A DNA stretch of 64,000 nt from Fodinicola acaciae (GTDB taxonomy: Bacteria; Actinomycetota; Actinomycetes; Mycobacteriales; HKI-0501): positions 1,057,235 through 1,121,234 of the forward strand of contig NZ_WOTN01000001.1 of NCBI RefSeq assembly GCF_010993745.1. Direction: 5' to 3'. The position numbers and the translations under genes were made by a program. The notes under the pieces are model-generated. The model did no database searches. It worked only from the letters and a program-made list of their open reading frames with translations, and was not told the DNA's origin. This document shows, one piece after another, positions 1 through 8,600 of the stretch. The first letter of the stretch is position 1. The number at the start of each line of letters is the position of its first letter.

Positions 1-116
1 GACACCGTCGGCCCTGGTGCGCTGGGGGACGGGGTGGTGACTGGCTGGCCGCAGGCGGTGAGAGTGAGCAGCGCGGTGACGACGACCGCCGCCCAGCGCG
101 GCCAGTGATGATCCAT
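1..116 (-). CDS. Putative secreted lipoprotein (N-terminal fragment)
   Basis: The frame opens at an ATG (complement of 114-116) and stays open to the window edge, so only the first 38 residues are seen. They form a lipoprotein signal: a short start with Arg7, a hydrophobic run (residues 9-19), then an LTAC lipobox with Cys22, followed by a Pro/Ser/Thr-rich linker typical of surface-anchored proteins. It begins 20 nt after the stop of the upstream ECF sigma gene on the same strand, so the two are probably co-transcribed. The mature domain lies outside the window and its function is unknown. Confidence 0.7.
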   Translation of the reverse strand, partial: MDHHWPRWAAVVVTALLTLTACGQPVTTPSPSAPGPTV

Positions 117-136
117 TCCGCCACTGTAACGATGGC

Positions 137-985
137 TCAGTCCGGCTCCGGCAGGTCCACCGCCGCCAGCCTGGCCGGGTCGGTCAGGATCGAGATCTCG
201 GTGATCAGTCCGTCGACGACCGTATAAGCGGTGATGCCGAGCGGCGACTTCTCGTCGTCCCAGGTGACCAGGCCGGGGCGGCCGTTGACGAGTGCGGTCC
301 GCCAGAAGCCGATCGTGCCGGTGCGTACCCGCTGCGCTCCGGTCGCGACCTTGGTGGCGCCGATCACCACGTACGTGCCGTCGGCGCTCTCTGCGGTCAG
401 CTTCACGTCAGGATGCAGGACACGCAGCAGTCCGTCGAAGTCTCCGTCGCGAGCTGCGGTCAGGAACGCCTGCACGACCGCGCGCTGCTCCGGACCGCTT
501 GCCGGCGGCTCGGTCGCCTGCACTTTCCGCCGCGCGCGGCTCGCGAGCATCTTCGTCGCGTCGGCGGATTTGCCGAGGATCTGGCCGATGTCGTCGAACG
601 GTACGGCGAACAGGTCGTGCAGGACGAAGGCCAGCCGCTCGGTCGGCTTCAGCGACTCGAGCACGACCAGCAGCGCCAGGCCGACCGAGTCGGCGAGCTC
701 CGCGTCCTGCTCCGGGGCGGCGCCATCGTCGACCGTCACGACGAGCTCGCCGTACGCGGCCTCCGGACGCGCCTGCCGCGACCGCAACACGTCCAGGCTG
801 ATCCGGCCGACGACGGTCGTCAGCCAGCCGGCGAGGTTGTGGATCGTCGCGGTGTCCTGGCGGGAAAACCGCAGCCATGCCTCCTGTACGACATCCTCGG
901 CGTCGGCGTACGAGCCGAGCATGCGATAGGCGACCGCGCGTAACCGGTCGCGCTGCGCTTCGAACACCGCCGTGCTGTCGGACAT
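137..985 (-). CDS. ECF sigma factor, SigJ type with SnoaL-like C-terminal domain
   Basis: This 282-residue protein has sigma region 2 at about residues 8-75 (motif AYRMLGSYADAEDVVQEAW), region 4 at about 105-155 (LKPTERLAFVLHDLF, then an HTH), and a C-terminal extension of about 110 residues resembling the SnoaL/NTF2 fold. SigJ/ECF41-like factors carry such an extension in place of a separate anti-sigma factor. The WLPEP and DGGGK motifs of true ECF41 proteins, present in the other copy of this arrangement at 35.4 kb, are not seen here, so it is a related but distinct group. The ATG is supported by GGAAGG seven bases upstream. It is divergent from an AhpD-like gene, a partner that recurs beside such sigmas. 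Confidence 0.9.
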   Translation of the reverse strand: MSDSTAVFEAQRDRLRAVAYRMLGSYADAEDVVQEAWLRFSRQDTATIHNLAGWLTTVVGRISLDVLRSRQARPEAAYGELVVTVDDGAAPEQDAELADSVGLALLVVLESLKPTERLAFVLHDLFAVPFDDIGQILGKSADATKMLASRARRKVQATEPPASGPEQRAVVQAFLTAARDGDFDGLLRVLHPDVKLTAESADGTYVVIGATKVATGAQRVRTGTIGFWRTALVNGRPGLVTWDDEKSPLGITAYTVVDGLITEISILTDPARLAAVDLPEPD

Positions 986-1023
986 CCTGTTACCTTCCTC
1001 GGTTCCGCTCCGTCATGGGTGAT

Positions 1024-1050
1024 GACGGGCCCGGAGGGGCTCAGGTAACC
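1024..1050 (-). promoter_or_regulatory. Candidate ECF-type promoter for the SigJ-like gene
   Basis: On the minus strand GGTTACC (1050-1044) is followed after 16 bases by CGTC (1027-1024), a layout like ECF-type -35/-10 elements. A start near 1017 would leave a short leader before the GGAAGG ribosome site at 998-993. This would allow autoregulation, but the match is by eye only. Confidence 0.3.
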
Positions 1051-1067
1051 GATGAAGGAGCACACCC

Positions 1068-1517
1068 ATGACAGCACGGCTGAAGGACGCGCCAAACCCT
1101 GACCTGTTCACGGCGGTGGGACACCTGCACAAGGCCATCCAGGCCGGCGGCGTCGACCCGCTCGTACTGGAGCTGGTGCACCTGCGCGCCAGCCAGATCA
1201 ACGGCTGCAGCCCATGCGTCTTCGCCGGCGTACATTCGGCGAAACAGCACGGCGAGACGGACGAGCGGCTGCACAACGTCGTCACGTGGCGCGAGACGCC
1301 CTTTTTCACCGAAGCGGAGCGTGCCGCATTGGCGCTGACGGAGGCGGCGACGCGGATCCAGGACGGTGCGCCTGGGGTCACGGATGAGATTTGGGACGCG
1401 GTGGCGGCGCACTTTGATCAGCAGCAGTTGATGGCGATTACGTTGAACATCGCGCTGACGAATTTCTTCAATCGGATCAACCGTACGACGGGGGAGCAGG
1501 CGGGTAAGACCTGGTAG
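1068..1517 (+). CDS. Carboxymuconolactone decarboxylase / AhpD-like protein
   Basis: The 149-residue protein has the AhpD-like core. The motif INGCSPCVFAGVHSA holds the CxxC pair and the following His of the peroxidase-type active site, and is followed by a typical helical stretch (FTEAERAALALTEA). Such proteins act as alkylhydroperoxidase-type thiol enzymes in the cytoplasm. GAAGGAG lies just upstream of the ATG. It is divergent from the SigJ-like sigma gene, and linkage to CMD-family genes is typical of SnoaL-extended ECF factors, so it is a probable target of that sigma. The substrate is unknown. Confidence 0.9.
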   Translation: MTARLKDAPNPDLFTAVGHLHKAIQAGGVDPLVLELVHLRASQINGCSPCVFAGVHSAKQHGETDERLHNVVTWRETPFFTEAERAALALTEAATRIQDGAPGVTDEIWDAVAAHFDQQQLMAITLNIALTNFFNRINRTTGEQAGKTW

Positions 1518-1670
1518 GGACAGGTGGCGCTGCGACTTCGTTGGGGCGGAGTCGCGGCGCCGGGTGTTGCGGGTCGGGGGTGGTTGGGGCTTCTGTTTGG
1601 TGTGGTGGGGAGGTGGGTGGGTTTCTGGGGTGCGGCGGTGGTCTTCATGTTTGGTGCGTTGGGGAGGTGG

Positions 1671-1736
1671 GCGTCTCCTGGTTGGTGCGTGGGGTGGGTG
1701 GTTGCGTCTCCTGGTTGGTGCGTTGGGTGGGTGGTT
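1671..1736. repeat. 33-base tandem duplication
   Basis: Bases 1671-1703 and 1704-1736 are head-to-tail copies starting GCGTCTCCTGGTTGGTGCGT and differing by one base (G versus T at repeat position 21). A partial third copy of the TTGGTGCGTTGGG part lies at about 1650-1662. It looks like slippage within G-rich sequence. Confidence 0.85.
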
Positions 1737-1892
1737 GGGTTTTCTGTTTTGTTGCGTCAGGGGGTGGTTGGGTTTTCGCCTGCGCGGCGGGCGCTCCTGC
1801 GCGGAGGGCGACCTCAAGGGAGGGGGCGCGTGGCCGCCAATCGGTGTGCATGGGGGTGCGGGTGGCGGTTTCGTGCGGGGCTGGGTTTTCTG

Positions 1893-2040
1893 GGCTTGCT
1901 CGTTCTCCCCGTCGGCGCCCGGAGGGAACCACATTGTCGGAGGGGCCGCCGAGCTTGGGTGGGTGGTTGCGTTTGGGAGGGCGGCGGCCCCTCCGACAAT
2001 GTGGTTGGCTGCGCCCGCCGACGGGGAGAACGAGCAAGCC
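1893..2040. repeat. Long interrupted inverted repeat (59-base arms)
   Basis: Arms at 1893-1951 and 1982-2040 are complementary over both outer parts: the outer 24 bases beginning GGCTTGCTCGTTCTCCCCGT and the inner stretch AACCACATTGTCGGAGGGGC onward. They are separated by a 9-base block that differs between arms (CCCGGAGGG versus GGCGCAGCC). The loop is 30 bases. It could form a very stable cruciform or RNA hairpin. It has no coding potential and no transposase nearby. A MITE-like element or a structured RNA are both possible. Confidence 0.85.
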
Positions 2041-2427
2041 AGGTCACGTGCGGGAAGCAACCCGTCGGTTTGGACGCCAAACGATCGTGCTGTGGCGGCT
2101 GACTGCGTAATACTTGTTTAACAAGACATCAAAACGGACATCTGGTGCAGGCCGGCAGTCACAACAGCCTTATCAGCCTCAGCAGTCACACCCGTCACAG
2201 TCTCCGGGGATCACGGTGGCGTGAAAGCCTTGTTTCTTGCATCTAGCGCTAGTAAGGCGGCATTCACGCGACCCGCGAACCTCGCAAGGCGGACATTTAG
2301 CGCTGCATTGACTCGCCGATCCCAGATAGTGGACCTTCTCGCCACCTGCCGGGACACCACGGTCTCTCTGGCACCAACCGCTGCTTAATGGCTCGGAGGT
2401 GTCAGACCGGGTCGGCACAATGGCGGA

Positions 2428-3624
2428 GTGACCGTTGACATCAGAGTTCTGACCGACGACGCCGAGCTGCGTCGCTCGGCGTCCGTGTTCGCGACCGCGT
2501 TGGTTGGTGCGCCGGAGTTGGATCCCGATCGGGATCTGAGCAAGCGATTCGAGCCGGGGCGGACGTTGGGGGCGTTCGTGGACGGCGAGATGGTGGGTAC
2601 GGCCAATGCGTACACCAGTTGGCTGGTGTCGCCGGGCGGCGACCGGTTGCCGCATGCGGCTGTCACGCATGTCGGTGTGCTGCCGACGCATACGCGGCGC
2701 GGGGTGTTGTCGGGGTTGATGCGCCGGCAGCTGGCGGATTTTGCCGCTCGTGGCGAGGTTGTCGCGAGCTTGCGCGCCAGTGAAGGAGTCATCTACGGCC
2801 GGTTCGGCTATGGCGTGGCGACCATCGGCGCGACGTACGAGCTGACGCGCGAGCGGCTCGCGTTGCGGCCGGAGGTGCCGGCGGGTGGGCGCGTGCGGCT
2901 GCTGCACCCGGACACCGGCTGGCAGGAAGCGCGGAAAATCTATCCGTCGGCGGCCAGCTGGGTCGGTGCGATCAACCGGCCGGCGTACTGGTGGGACGGC
3001 GTCCAGTATTCGGCGCGCAAAGGGCAAAAGCAGTATTTCCTGGTCCACGGCGAGCCGGGCGCCGAGGACGGCTTCCTGCGTTACGAGGTGGCGGAAAACT
3101 GGTGGGAGAGTCCGCGGACGATCGTCGTCCACGACCTGATCGCGGCCAGCGAGACCGCGTACGCCGGGCTGGTCCGCTATCTGGTCTCGATCGACCTGGT
3201 GGAGCGGATCAAGTTCGACTACACGCCCACCGACACGCCGTTGGCGTATTTCTTCGTCGATCCGCGCGCGTTGAACACGACGTCGCGTGACGACGAGACG
3301 TGGCTGCGACTGGTCGACGTGCCGGCGGCGCTGTCCAGGCGCACCTACCGCGGCGACGGATCCGTGACCGTCTCGGTGACCGACAACGTGCTGCCGGACA
3401 ACAACGGCACGTACGTGATCAGCGGCAAAGGCGCGAGCCGCACCGAGTCCGACCCCGACCTGTCGGTCGACGTGAGTACGCTCGCCGCGCTCTACCTCGG
3501 TGGACCGCGCTGGTGGCAGCTGGCACGCGCCGGCCGCGTGACGGTGCATCGCGCCGACGCGGTCGCCGAGGCGGACGACCTGTTCCACCAGGACGCGGCG
3601 CCGTTCTGCGGCACCTACTTCTAG
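2428..3624 (+). CDS. Eis-like GNAT N-acetyltransferase
   Basis: At 398 residues it has the length of the Eis family (about 400): an N-terminal GNAT domain, a second GNAT-like domain and a C-terminal SCP2-like lobe. The acetyl-CoA pyrophosphate loop is visible as VGVLPTHTRRGVLSGLM (near residue 90), and the conserved YGRFGYG segment near residue 125 carries the catalytic-type Tyr. The chain ends in Phe, as in Eis, where the C-terminal carboxylate takes part in catalysis. Eis proteins acetylate amines such as aminoglycosides or protein lysines; the substrate here is unknown. The GTG start gives the complete N-terminus; upstream GGCGGA is a weak ribosome site. Its TAG stop lies in the terminator hairpin that follows. 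Confidence 0.9.
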   Translation: MTVDIRVLTDDAELRRSASVFATALVGAPELDPDRDLSKRFEPGRTLGAFVDGEMVGTANAYTSWLVSPGGDRLPHAAVTHVGVLPTHTRRGVLSGLMRRQLADFAARGEVVASLRASEGVIYGRFGYGVATIGATYELTRERLALRPEVPAGGRVRLLHPDTGWQEARKIYPSAASWVGAINRPAYWWDGVQYSARKGQKQYFLVHGEPGAEDGFLRYEVAENWWESPRTIVVHDLIAASETAYAGLVRYLVSIDLVERIKFDYTPTDTPLAYFFVDPRALNTTSRDDETWLRLVDVPAALSRRTYRGDGSVTVSVTDNVLPDNNGTYVISGKGASRTESDPDLSVDVSTLAALYLGGPRWWQLARAGRVTVHRADAVAEADDLFHQDAAPFCGTYF

Positions 3625-3666
3625 GGCCTGTCTCCATATTCCGGGGGGATGAGAGACAGGCCCTAG
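3621..3666. terminator. Bidirectional terminator-like hairpin carrying both TAG stops
   Basis: A perfect 14-base inverted repeat, CTAGGGCCTGTCTC (3621-3634) and GAGACAGGCCCTAG (3653-3666), flanks an 18-base loop. The outer CTAG provides the TAG stop of the plus-strand acetyltransferase and, on the other strand, the TAG stop of the ABC exporter. A second copy of the loop edge (CTCCATATT-CGGGG-GATGAGAG) occurs at 39.6 kb, and the right arm recurs at 21.3 kb, so this belongs to a repeat family rather than being a plain terminator. Confidence 0.8.
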
Positions 3667-5402
3667 GAAGCGAGGCCGCCGGCTTCCAGCGACTGGGTGG
3701 TCGCCAGCTCGCGATAGAGACCGCCGGCGGCCAGCAGCTCGGCATGTGTGCCGGTGGCGCGCAGCTCACCGCGGTCGATCACCAGCACACGGTCGGCGCT
3801 GGCGACCGTCGACAGCCGGTGTGCGATGACGAGTACGGTCGTCGTCTTCGCGACGTCGGCGACGACCTCGCGCAGCGCCAGCTCGTTCACCGCGTCGAGC
3901 TGGGAGGTGATCTCGTCCAGCAGGAGCACGCGCGGCCGGCGTAGTAGCGCGCGAGCGATGGCGATCCGCTGGCGCTCGCCGCCGGAGAGCGTGACGCCAC
4001 GGTGGCCGACGACCGTGTCGAGGCCGTCCGGCAGTCGCGAGATCGTCGATTCGAGCCGGGTACGCGCGACCGCCGCCGCGATCTCGTCGTCGCTGGCGGT
4101 CGGGGCGGCATAGAGCAGGTTGTCGCGGATCGTGCCGGCCAGGATCGGTGCGTCCTGTTCGACGTACGCGATCGCCGCGCGCAGCTCGTTGAGCGGCCAG
4201 TCGGCGGTGTCGCGACCGTCAACGCGTACGCTGCCGGACTCCGGCTCGTAGAACCGCTCGATCAGCGAGAACACCGTCGTCTTGCCGGCGCCGGACGGTC
4301 CGACGAAGGCGGACATGCCGCCGGCCGGCAGCCGGAAGCTCAGGTCCTGGTGCACCAGCGGACCGTCCGGTTGATAGCGAAACGACACGCGGTCGAAGCT
4401 GATCGACGCCGGCCCGGCCGCCACCGGCTGCGGCCGGAACTCGAGCACGTTGCCGCTCTCGGTCTGCAGCAGCTCGATCTCCCGCATCCGGCGGATCGCG
4501 GCCAGTCCGAGCTGCAGCTGGACGCCGGCCTCGATGACCGACATGACCGGCGCCATCAGATAGAAGAGAAAGAGCAGGAAGGCGATCAGCGACGACAGCT
4601 CCATCGCGCCGGTCGCCACGCGCGCACCGCCGACGCCAAGCACGACCAGAAACGACACCTGGATCGCCAGACCGGCGACGACGTCGACGGCGGCGTTCCA
4701 CTTCGCCGCACGTACGCCGCTGCGCCACGCCTGTGCGGCGGCTTGGCGGCCGGACTCGATCTCGCGCGCCTCGGCGTTGCTGGCCTTGACCGTACGAAAA
4801 GCGCCGAGCGCGCGTTCCAGCGTGGTGCCGATGGTGGCGACCGACGCCTGCGCCGCCTCGGTCGCGCGGCCGATCTGCGGCAGCATCAGGCCGGCCAGGC
4901 CGCCGATCAGCACGAGTACGCCGAGCGTCACCAGCAGCAGGACCCAGTCCATGACGGCCATCAGGACGATCGAACCGATCACCATCAGCACCCCGTTTGC
5001 CGCGTTGACCAGGCCGGTCGTGCTGATGCCGCGCAGCAGCGTCGTGTCGGAGGTGAGCCGCGCGATCAGGTCGCCGGGCTTGAGCCGGTCGACGTCGGAG
5101 ACGCGCAGCCGCAGCATCCGGCCGATCAGCCGGCGGCGTGCGGTGAGCACGACGTTTTCGGCCGTACGCGCGAGGACATAGCCGCCGAGCGCGGACACCG
5201 CGGCGCCGGCCGCCACCAGGCCGGTTAGCAGGACGATCGGCCAGAGCAGCGAGCGGCCGGAGCCCAGCGAGTCGATCACGGCCTTCGCCGCCAGCGGCTC
5301 GGCGAGGCCGGCCAGGCCACCGACGAAGGTGATCACCGCACCGGTCAGCACCAGCCATCGGTGCGGCCGGATCTGCTCCATCAGCAGCCGCAAGGCCTCC
5401 AT
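3663..5402 (-). CDS. ABC exporter, fused permease and ATPase
   Basis: The 579-residue half-transporter has an N-terminal exporter-type membrane domain (about six segments, residues 15-310) and a C-terminal ATPase. Walker A GPSGAGKTT lies near residue 370, the Q-loop in YVEQDAP, the signature LSGGERQR near 475, Walker B in VLLLDE, and the H-loop His in IAHR near 527; all key residues are present. Such proteins homodimerise to export drugs, lipids or peptides; the substrate is not evident. The ATG is preceded by GGAG at good spacing. It converges on the acetyltransferase gene and is divergent from the carboxylase gene. The 284 bases separating it from that gene show no clear promoter. Confidence 0.93.
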   Translation of the reverse strand: MEALRLLMEQIRPHRWLVLTGAVITFVGGLAGLAEPLAAKAVIDSLGSGRSLLWPIVLLTGLVAAGAAVSALGGYVLARTAENVVLTARRRLIGRMLRLRVSDVDRLKPGDLIARLTSDTTLLRGISTTGLVNAANGVLMVIGSIVLMAVMDWVLLLVTLGVLVLIGGLAGLMLPQIGRATEAAQASVATIGTTLERALGAFRTVKASNAEAREIESGRQAAAQAWRSGVRAAKWNAAVDVVAGLAIQVSFLVVLGVGGARVATGAMELSSLIAFLLFLFYLMAPVMSVIEAGVQLQLGLAAIRRMREIELLQTESGNVLEFRPQPVAAGPASISFDRVSFRYQPDGPLVHQDLSFRLPAGGMSAFVGPSGAGKTTVFSLIERFYEPESGSVRVDGRDTADWPLNELRAAIAYVEQDAPILAGTIRDNLLYAAPTASDDEIAAAVARTRLESTISRLPDGLDTVVGHRGVTLSGGERQRIAIARALLRRPRVLLLDEITSQLDAVNELALREVVADVAKTTTVLVIAHRLSTVASADRVLVIDRGELRATGTHAELLAAGGLYRELATTQSLEAGGLAS

Positions 5403-5686
5403 CTGCGCACTCCTTCAATCTTTCTTGACCTTGTCGACGGTACGGAACGCGGCGGCCGCGGGCCTCGACCCGGCGGCTGACAACGCCCTCCACCTCGTGG
5501 ACGAGACGGCCAGCCGAGTGGACGTTCCCCACACTCGCGGCGGAGGGGAATCCGCGGTCCGTGGAGCGCTTTTGTTGGTTTCCTACAACCCGGGCATCAT
5601 GGATGCGTTGCTCGCGACATGGCACTACGAGCGGGTAGCGGCGAGGGTGGACGAGGCAGCTTGTCGGTCCGAGGAGGTCTTGGTCG

Positions 5687-8600
5687 GTGTTCAGTCGTGT
5701 CGCCATCGTCAACCGCGGTGAGGCCGCCATGCGGCTCATCCACGCCGTACGTGACATCGCAGCGGAGACTGGCACGCGGATCGAGACGGTGGCGTTGCAC
5801 ACCGACGTGGACCGCACGGCCACCTTCGTACGTGAGGCGGACATCGCATATGACCTCGGTCCGGCCTCGGCACGGCCTTACCTGGACCTGAAAGTGCTTG
5901 AGCAGGCACTGGTCGACACCGGCGCCGACGCGGCCTGGGTCGGCTGGGGTTTCGTCGCGGAGGACCCGGCTTTCGCCGAGCTGTGCGAGAAAGTCGGCGT
6001 GACGTTCGTCGGTCCGAGCGCGGAGGCGATGCGCCGGCTCGGCGACAAGATCGGCGCCAAGCTGATCGCCGAGGAGGTCGGCGTGCCGGTCGCGCCGTGG
6101 AGCCGCGGCGCGGTCGAGACGCTGGAGGCGGCCAAGCGGTCGGCCGCCGAGGTCGGCTATCCGCTGATGCTCAAGGCGACCGCCGGTGGTGGCGGCCGCG
6201 GCATCCGGGTGATCACCAATGAGGCCGAGCTGGTCGACGCGTACGAGCGAACCAGCCAGGAGGCCGCGCGCGCTTTTGGCAGCGGCATCGTCTTCCTGGA
6301 GCGGCTGGTCACCGGTGCGCGGCACGTCGAGGTGCAGGTCATCGCCGACGGCCAGGGGACCGCGTGGGCGCTGGGCGTACGTGACTGCTCCGTGCAGCGG
6401 CGCAACCAGAAGGTCATCGAGGAGTCGGCGTCGCCGGTGCTCTCCGCCGAGCAGGCCGCCGAGCTGAAGACCTCCGCCGAGCGGTTGGCGATCGCGGTCG
6501 GCTACTGCGGCGCGGCGACCGTCGAGTTTCTCTATCACCCCGGCGACCGCATGTTCGCCTTCCTGGAGGTCAACACGCGGCTCCAGGTCGAGCATCCGAT
6601 CACCGAGTCGACCACCGGCTTCGACCTGGTCAAGGCGCAGCTGCAGGTGGCGTCGGGCAACAAGCTGACCGGTGAGCCGCCGGTCGAGCGCGGTCACGCG
6701 ATCGAGGCACGGCTCAACGCAGAGGACCCCGACCGCGACTTCGCGCCGTCGCCCGGCCGGATCGCGCGGCTCGACCTGCCGGCAGGTCCCGGCATCCGGG
6801 TCGACACCGGCGTCAGCGAGGGCGACCGCATCCCGGCCGACTTCGACTCGATGATCGCCAAGATCATCGCGTACGGCCGCGATCGCGACGAGGCACTCGG
6901 CCGGCTGCGCCGCGCGATGGCCGAGACGACGGTGATCATCGAAGGTGGCGCCACCAACAAGAGCTTCGTGCTCGACCTGCTCGACCAGCCGGAGGTCGTC
7001 GACGGCAGCGCCGACACCGGCTGGATCGACCGGGTACGCGGTGAAGGCCGGCTCGTCCTGCACCGGCACGCCGGTGTCGCACTCACCGCGGCCGCCATCG
7101 AGGCGTACGAGGAGGCCGAGCGCGTCGAGCGGCAGCGACTGCTCTCGACGGCGTTCGGCGGCCGTCCGCAAGTGCAGCACCAGAGCGGACGGCCGCTGGA
7201 CCTGAAGCTGCGCGGCGTCACCTACCGCGTACGCGTCGCCCGCGTTGGTGCGCAACGCTTCCGCGTCGGCGTGGAGGCCGGCGACAGCGTACGCGTGGCC
7301 GAGGTCGAGCTGGACCGCTTCGACGAGCACACCGGCCACATCACCGTCAACGGCGCGCGGCACCGCCTGTTGACCGGCACGCACGGTCCGATCCACCTGG
7401 TGGAGGTCGATGGTGTCGCGCACCGCGTGAGCCGCGACGAGGGCGGCGTGATGCGGTCGCCAGCGCCGGCGCTGGTGGTCGCGACTCCGATGGCGATCGG
7501 CGCCGAGGTCGAGGCGGGCGCGCCGGTGATCGTGCTGGAAAGCATGAAGATGGAGACGGTCGTACGCGCTCCGTTCAAGGCCCGGCTGAAGGAGCTGGCC
7601 GTCTCGGTCGGCAGCCAGGTGGAGACCGGCGCGCCGCTGCTGCGGCTGGAGCCGGTGGCTGAGGAAGGCGCCGCAACCGAGACGGTCGACGACTCGGTCG
7701 AGATCGACCTGCCGGCACCGCGCGACGACGTGCCAGACCGCGTACGGGCGAGCCGCGGCCTGGAGGATCTGCGCAGTCTGCTGCTCGGCTTCGACGTCGA
7801 TCCGTACGACGTCCGGCGGACGCTCGATGACTATGTGGCCGCTCGGCGGGCGCTCAACGGTCGCCGCATGTTGGCCGAGGAGCTGGAGCTGGTTGCCGTG
7901 TTCGCGGACATCTGCGAGCTGAGCCGCAACAAGCCCGGTGTCGAGGAGCTCGGCGCCAACAACCACGTCCGCAGTGCGCGCGAGCATTTCCATTCGTATC
8001 TGCAAAGTCTCGACGCCGAGCGGGCCGGCCTGTCGGCCAGCTTCCAGAGCCGGCTGGCCAAGGTGCTCGGCCACTACGGCATCACCGACCTGGAGCGTAC
8101 GCCGGAGCTGGAGGCCGCGGTCTTCCGGATCTTCCTGGCGCAGCAGAACGCCGGCACCAACACCAACGTGATCATGACATTGCTGCGCGAGTGGCTGCGC
8201 GAGCTGTCGCCCGGCGAGGCGATGCGGGAGCCGGCCGGTCTCGCCTTGGAGCACCTGGTGTCGGCGACGCAGGTGCGGTTTCCGGCGGTGTCCGACCTCG
8301 CGCGCGGCGTCGTGTTCGCCTGGTTCGCACAGCCACTGCTGCGCCGCACACGTGCTCGCGTGTATGCGGACGTACGCTCCCACCTGCGCGAACTCGACCG
8401 CGACCCGGCCGCGCCGGATCGCGCCGAGCGGATCCGCGAGATGGTCGCGGCCTCCGAGCCGCTGGTCCGGCTGCTCGGCCAGCGCCTGCACAAGGACGTC
8501 GACCACGCGCCGCTGCTCGAGGTGCTGACCAGGCGTTACTACGGCAACCGGTCGCTGGAGGACGTACACACCGAGCCGGTGGCCGGCTGTACGTTCGTCG

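Larger units (their letters stand above)
1518..2427. other. Gene-free G/T-rich intergenic region
   Basis: No convincing gene is seen in this 0.9 kb. From about 1560 to 1790 the plus strand is a run of GGTGGG/GGTTGG-like words. Four G-runs at 1607-1630 fit a G-quadruplex pattern (runs of 3-4 G with loops of 1-5). A 33-base tandem duplication and a long inverted repeat follow and are listed separately. The open frames here on both strands are low-complexity Gly/Val/Arg or Pro/Arg/Thr strings without domain character. Around 2160-2420 nothing recognisable is seen apart from a short TAGCGCTA palindrome; no tRNA fold was found. Confidence 0.6.

Noticed and set aside
1041..2060. Pro/Arg-rich minus-strand frame and overlapping Gly-rich plus-strand frames
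   Set aside because: They cover the G/T-rich repeat region and the long inverted repeat; low complexity, no ribosome sites and no family resemblance.
2159..2427. Possible tRNA or small RNA near 2260-2320
   Set aside because: Repeated AAGGCGG words suggested a fold, but no cloverleaf or T-loop could be drawn.
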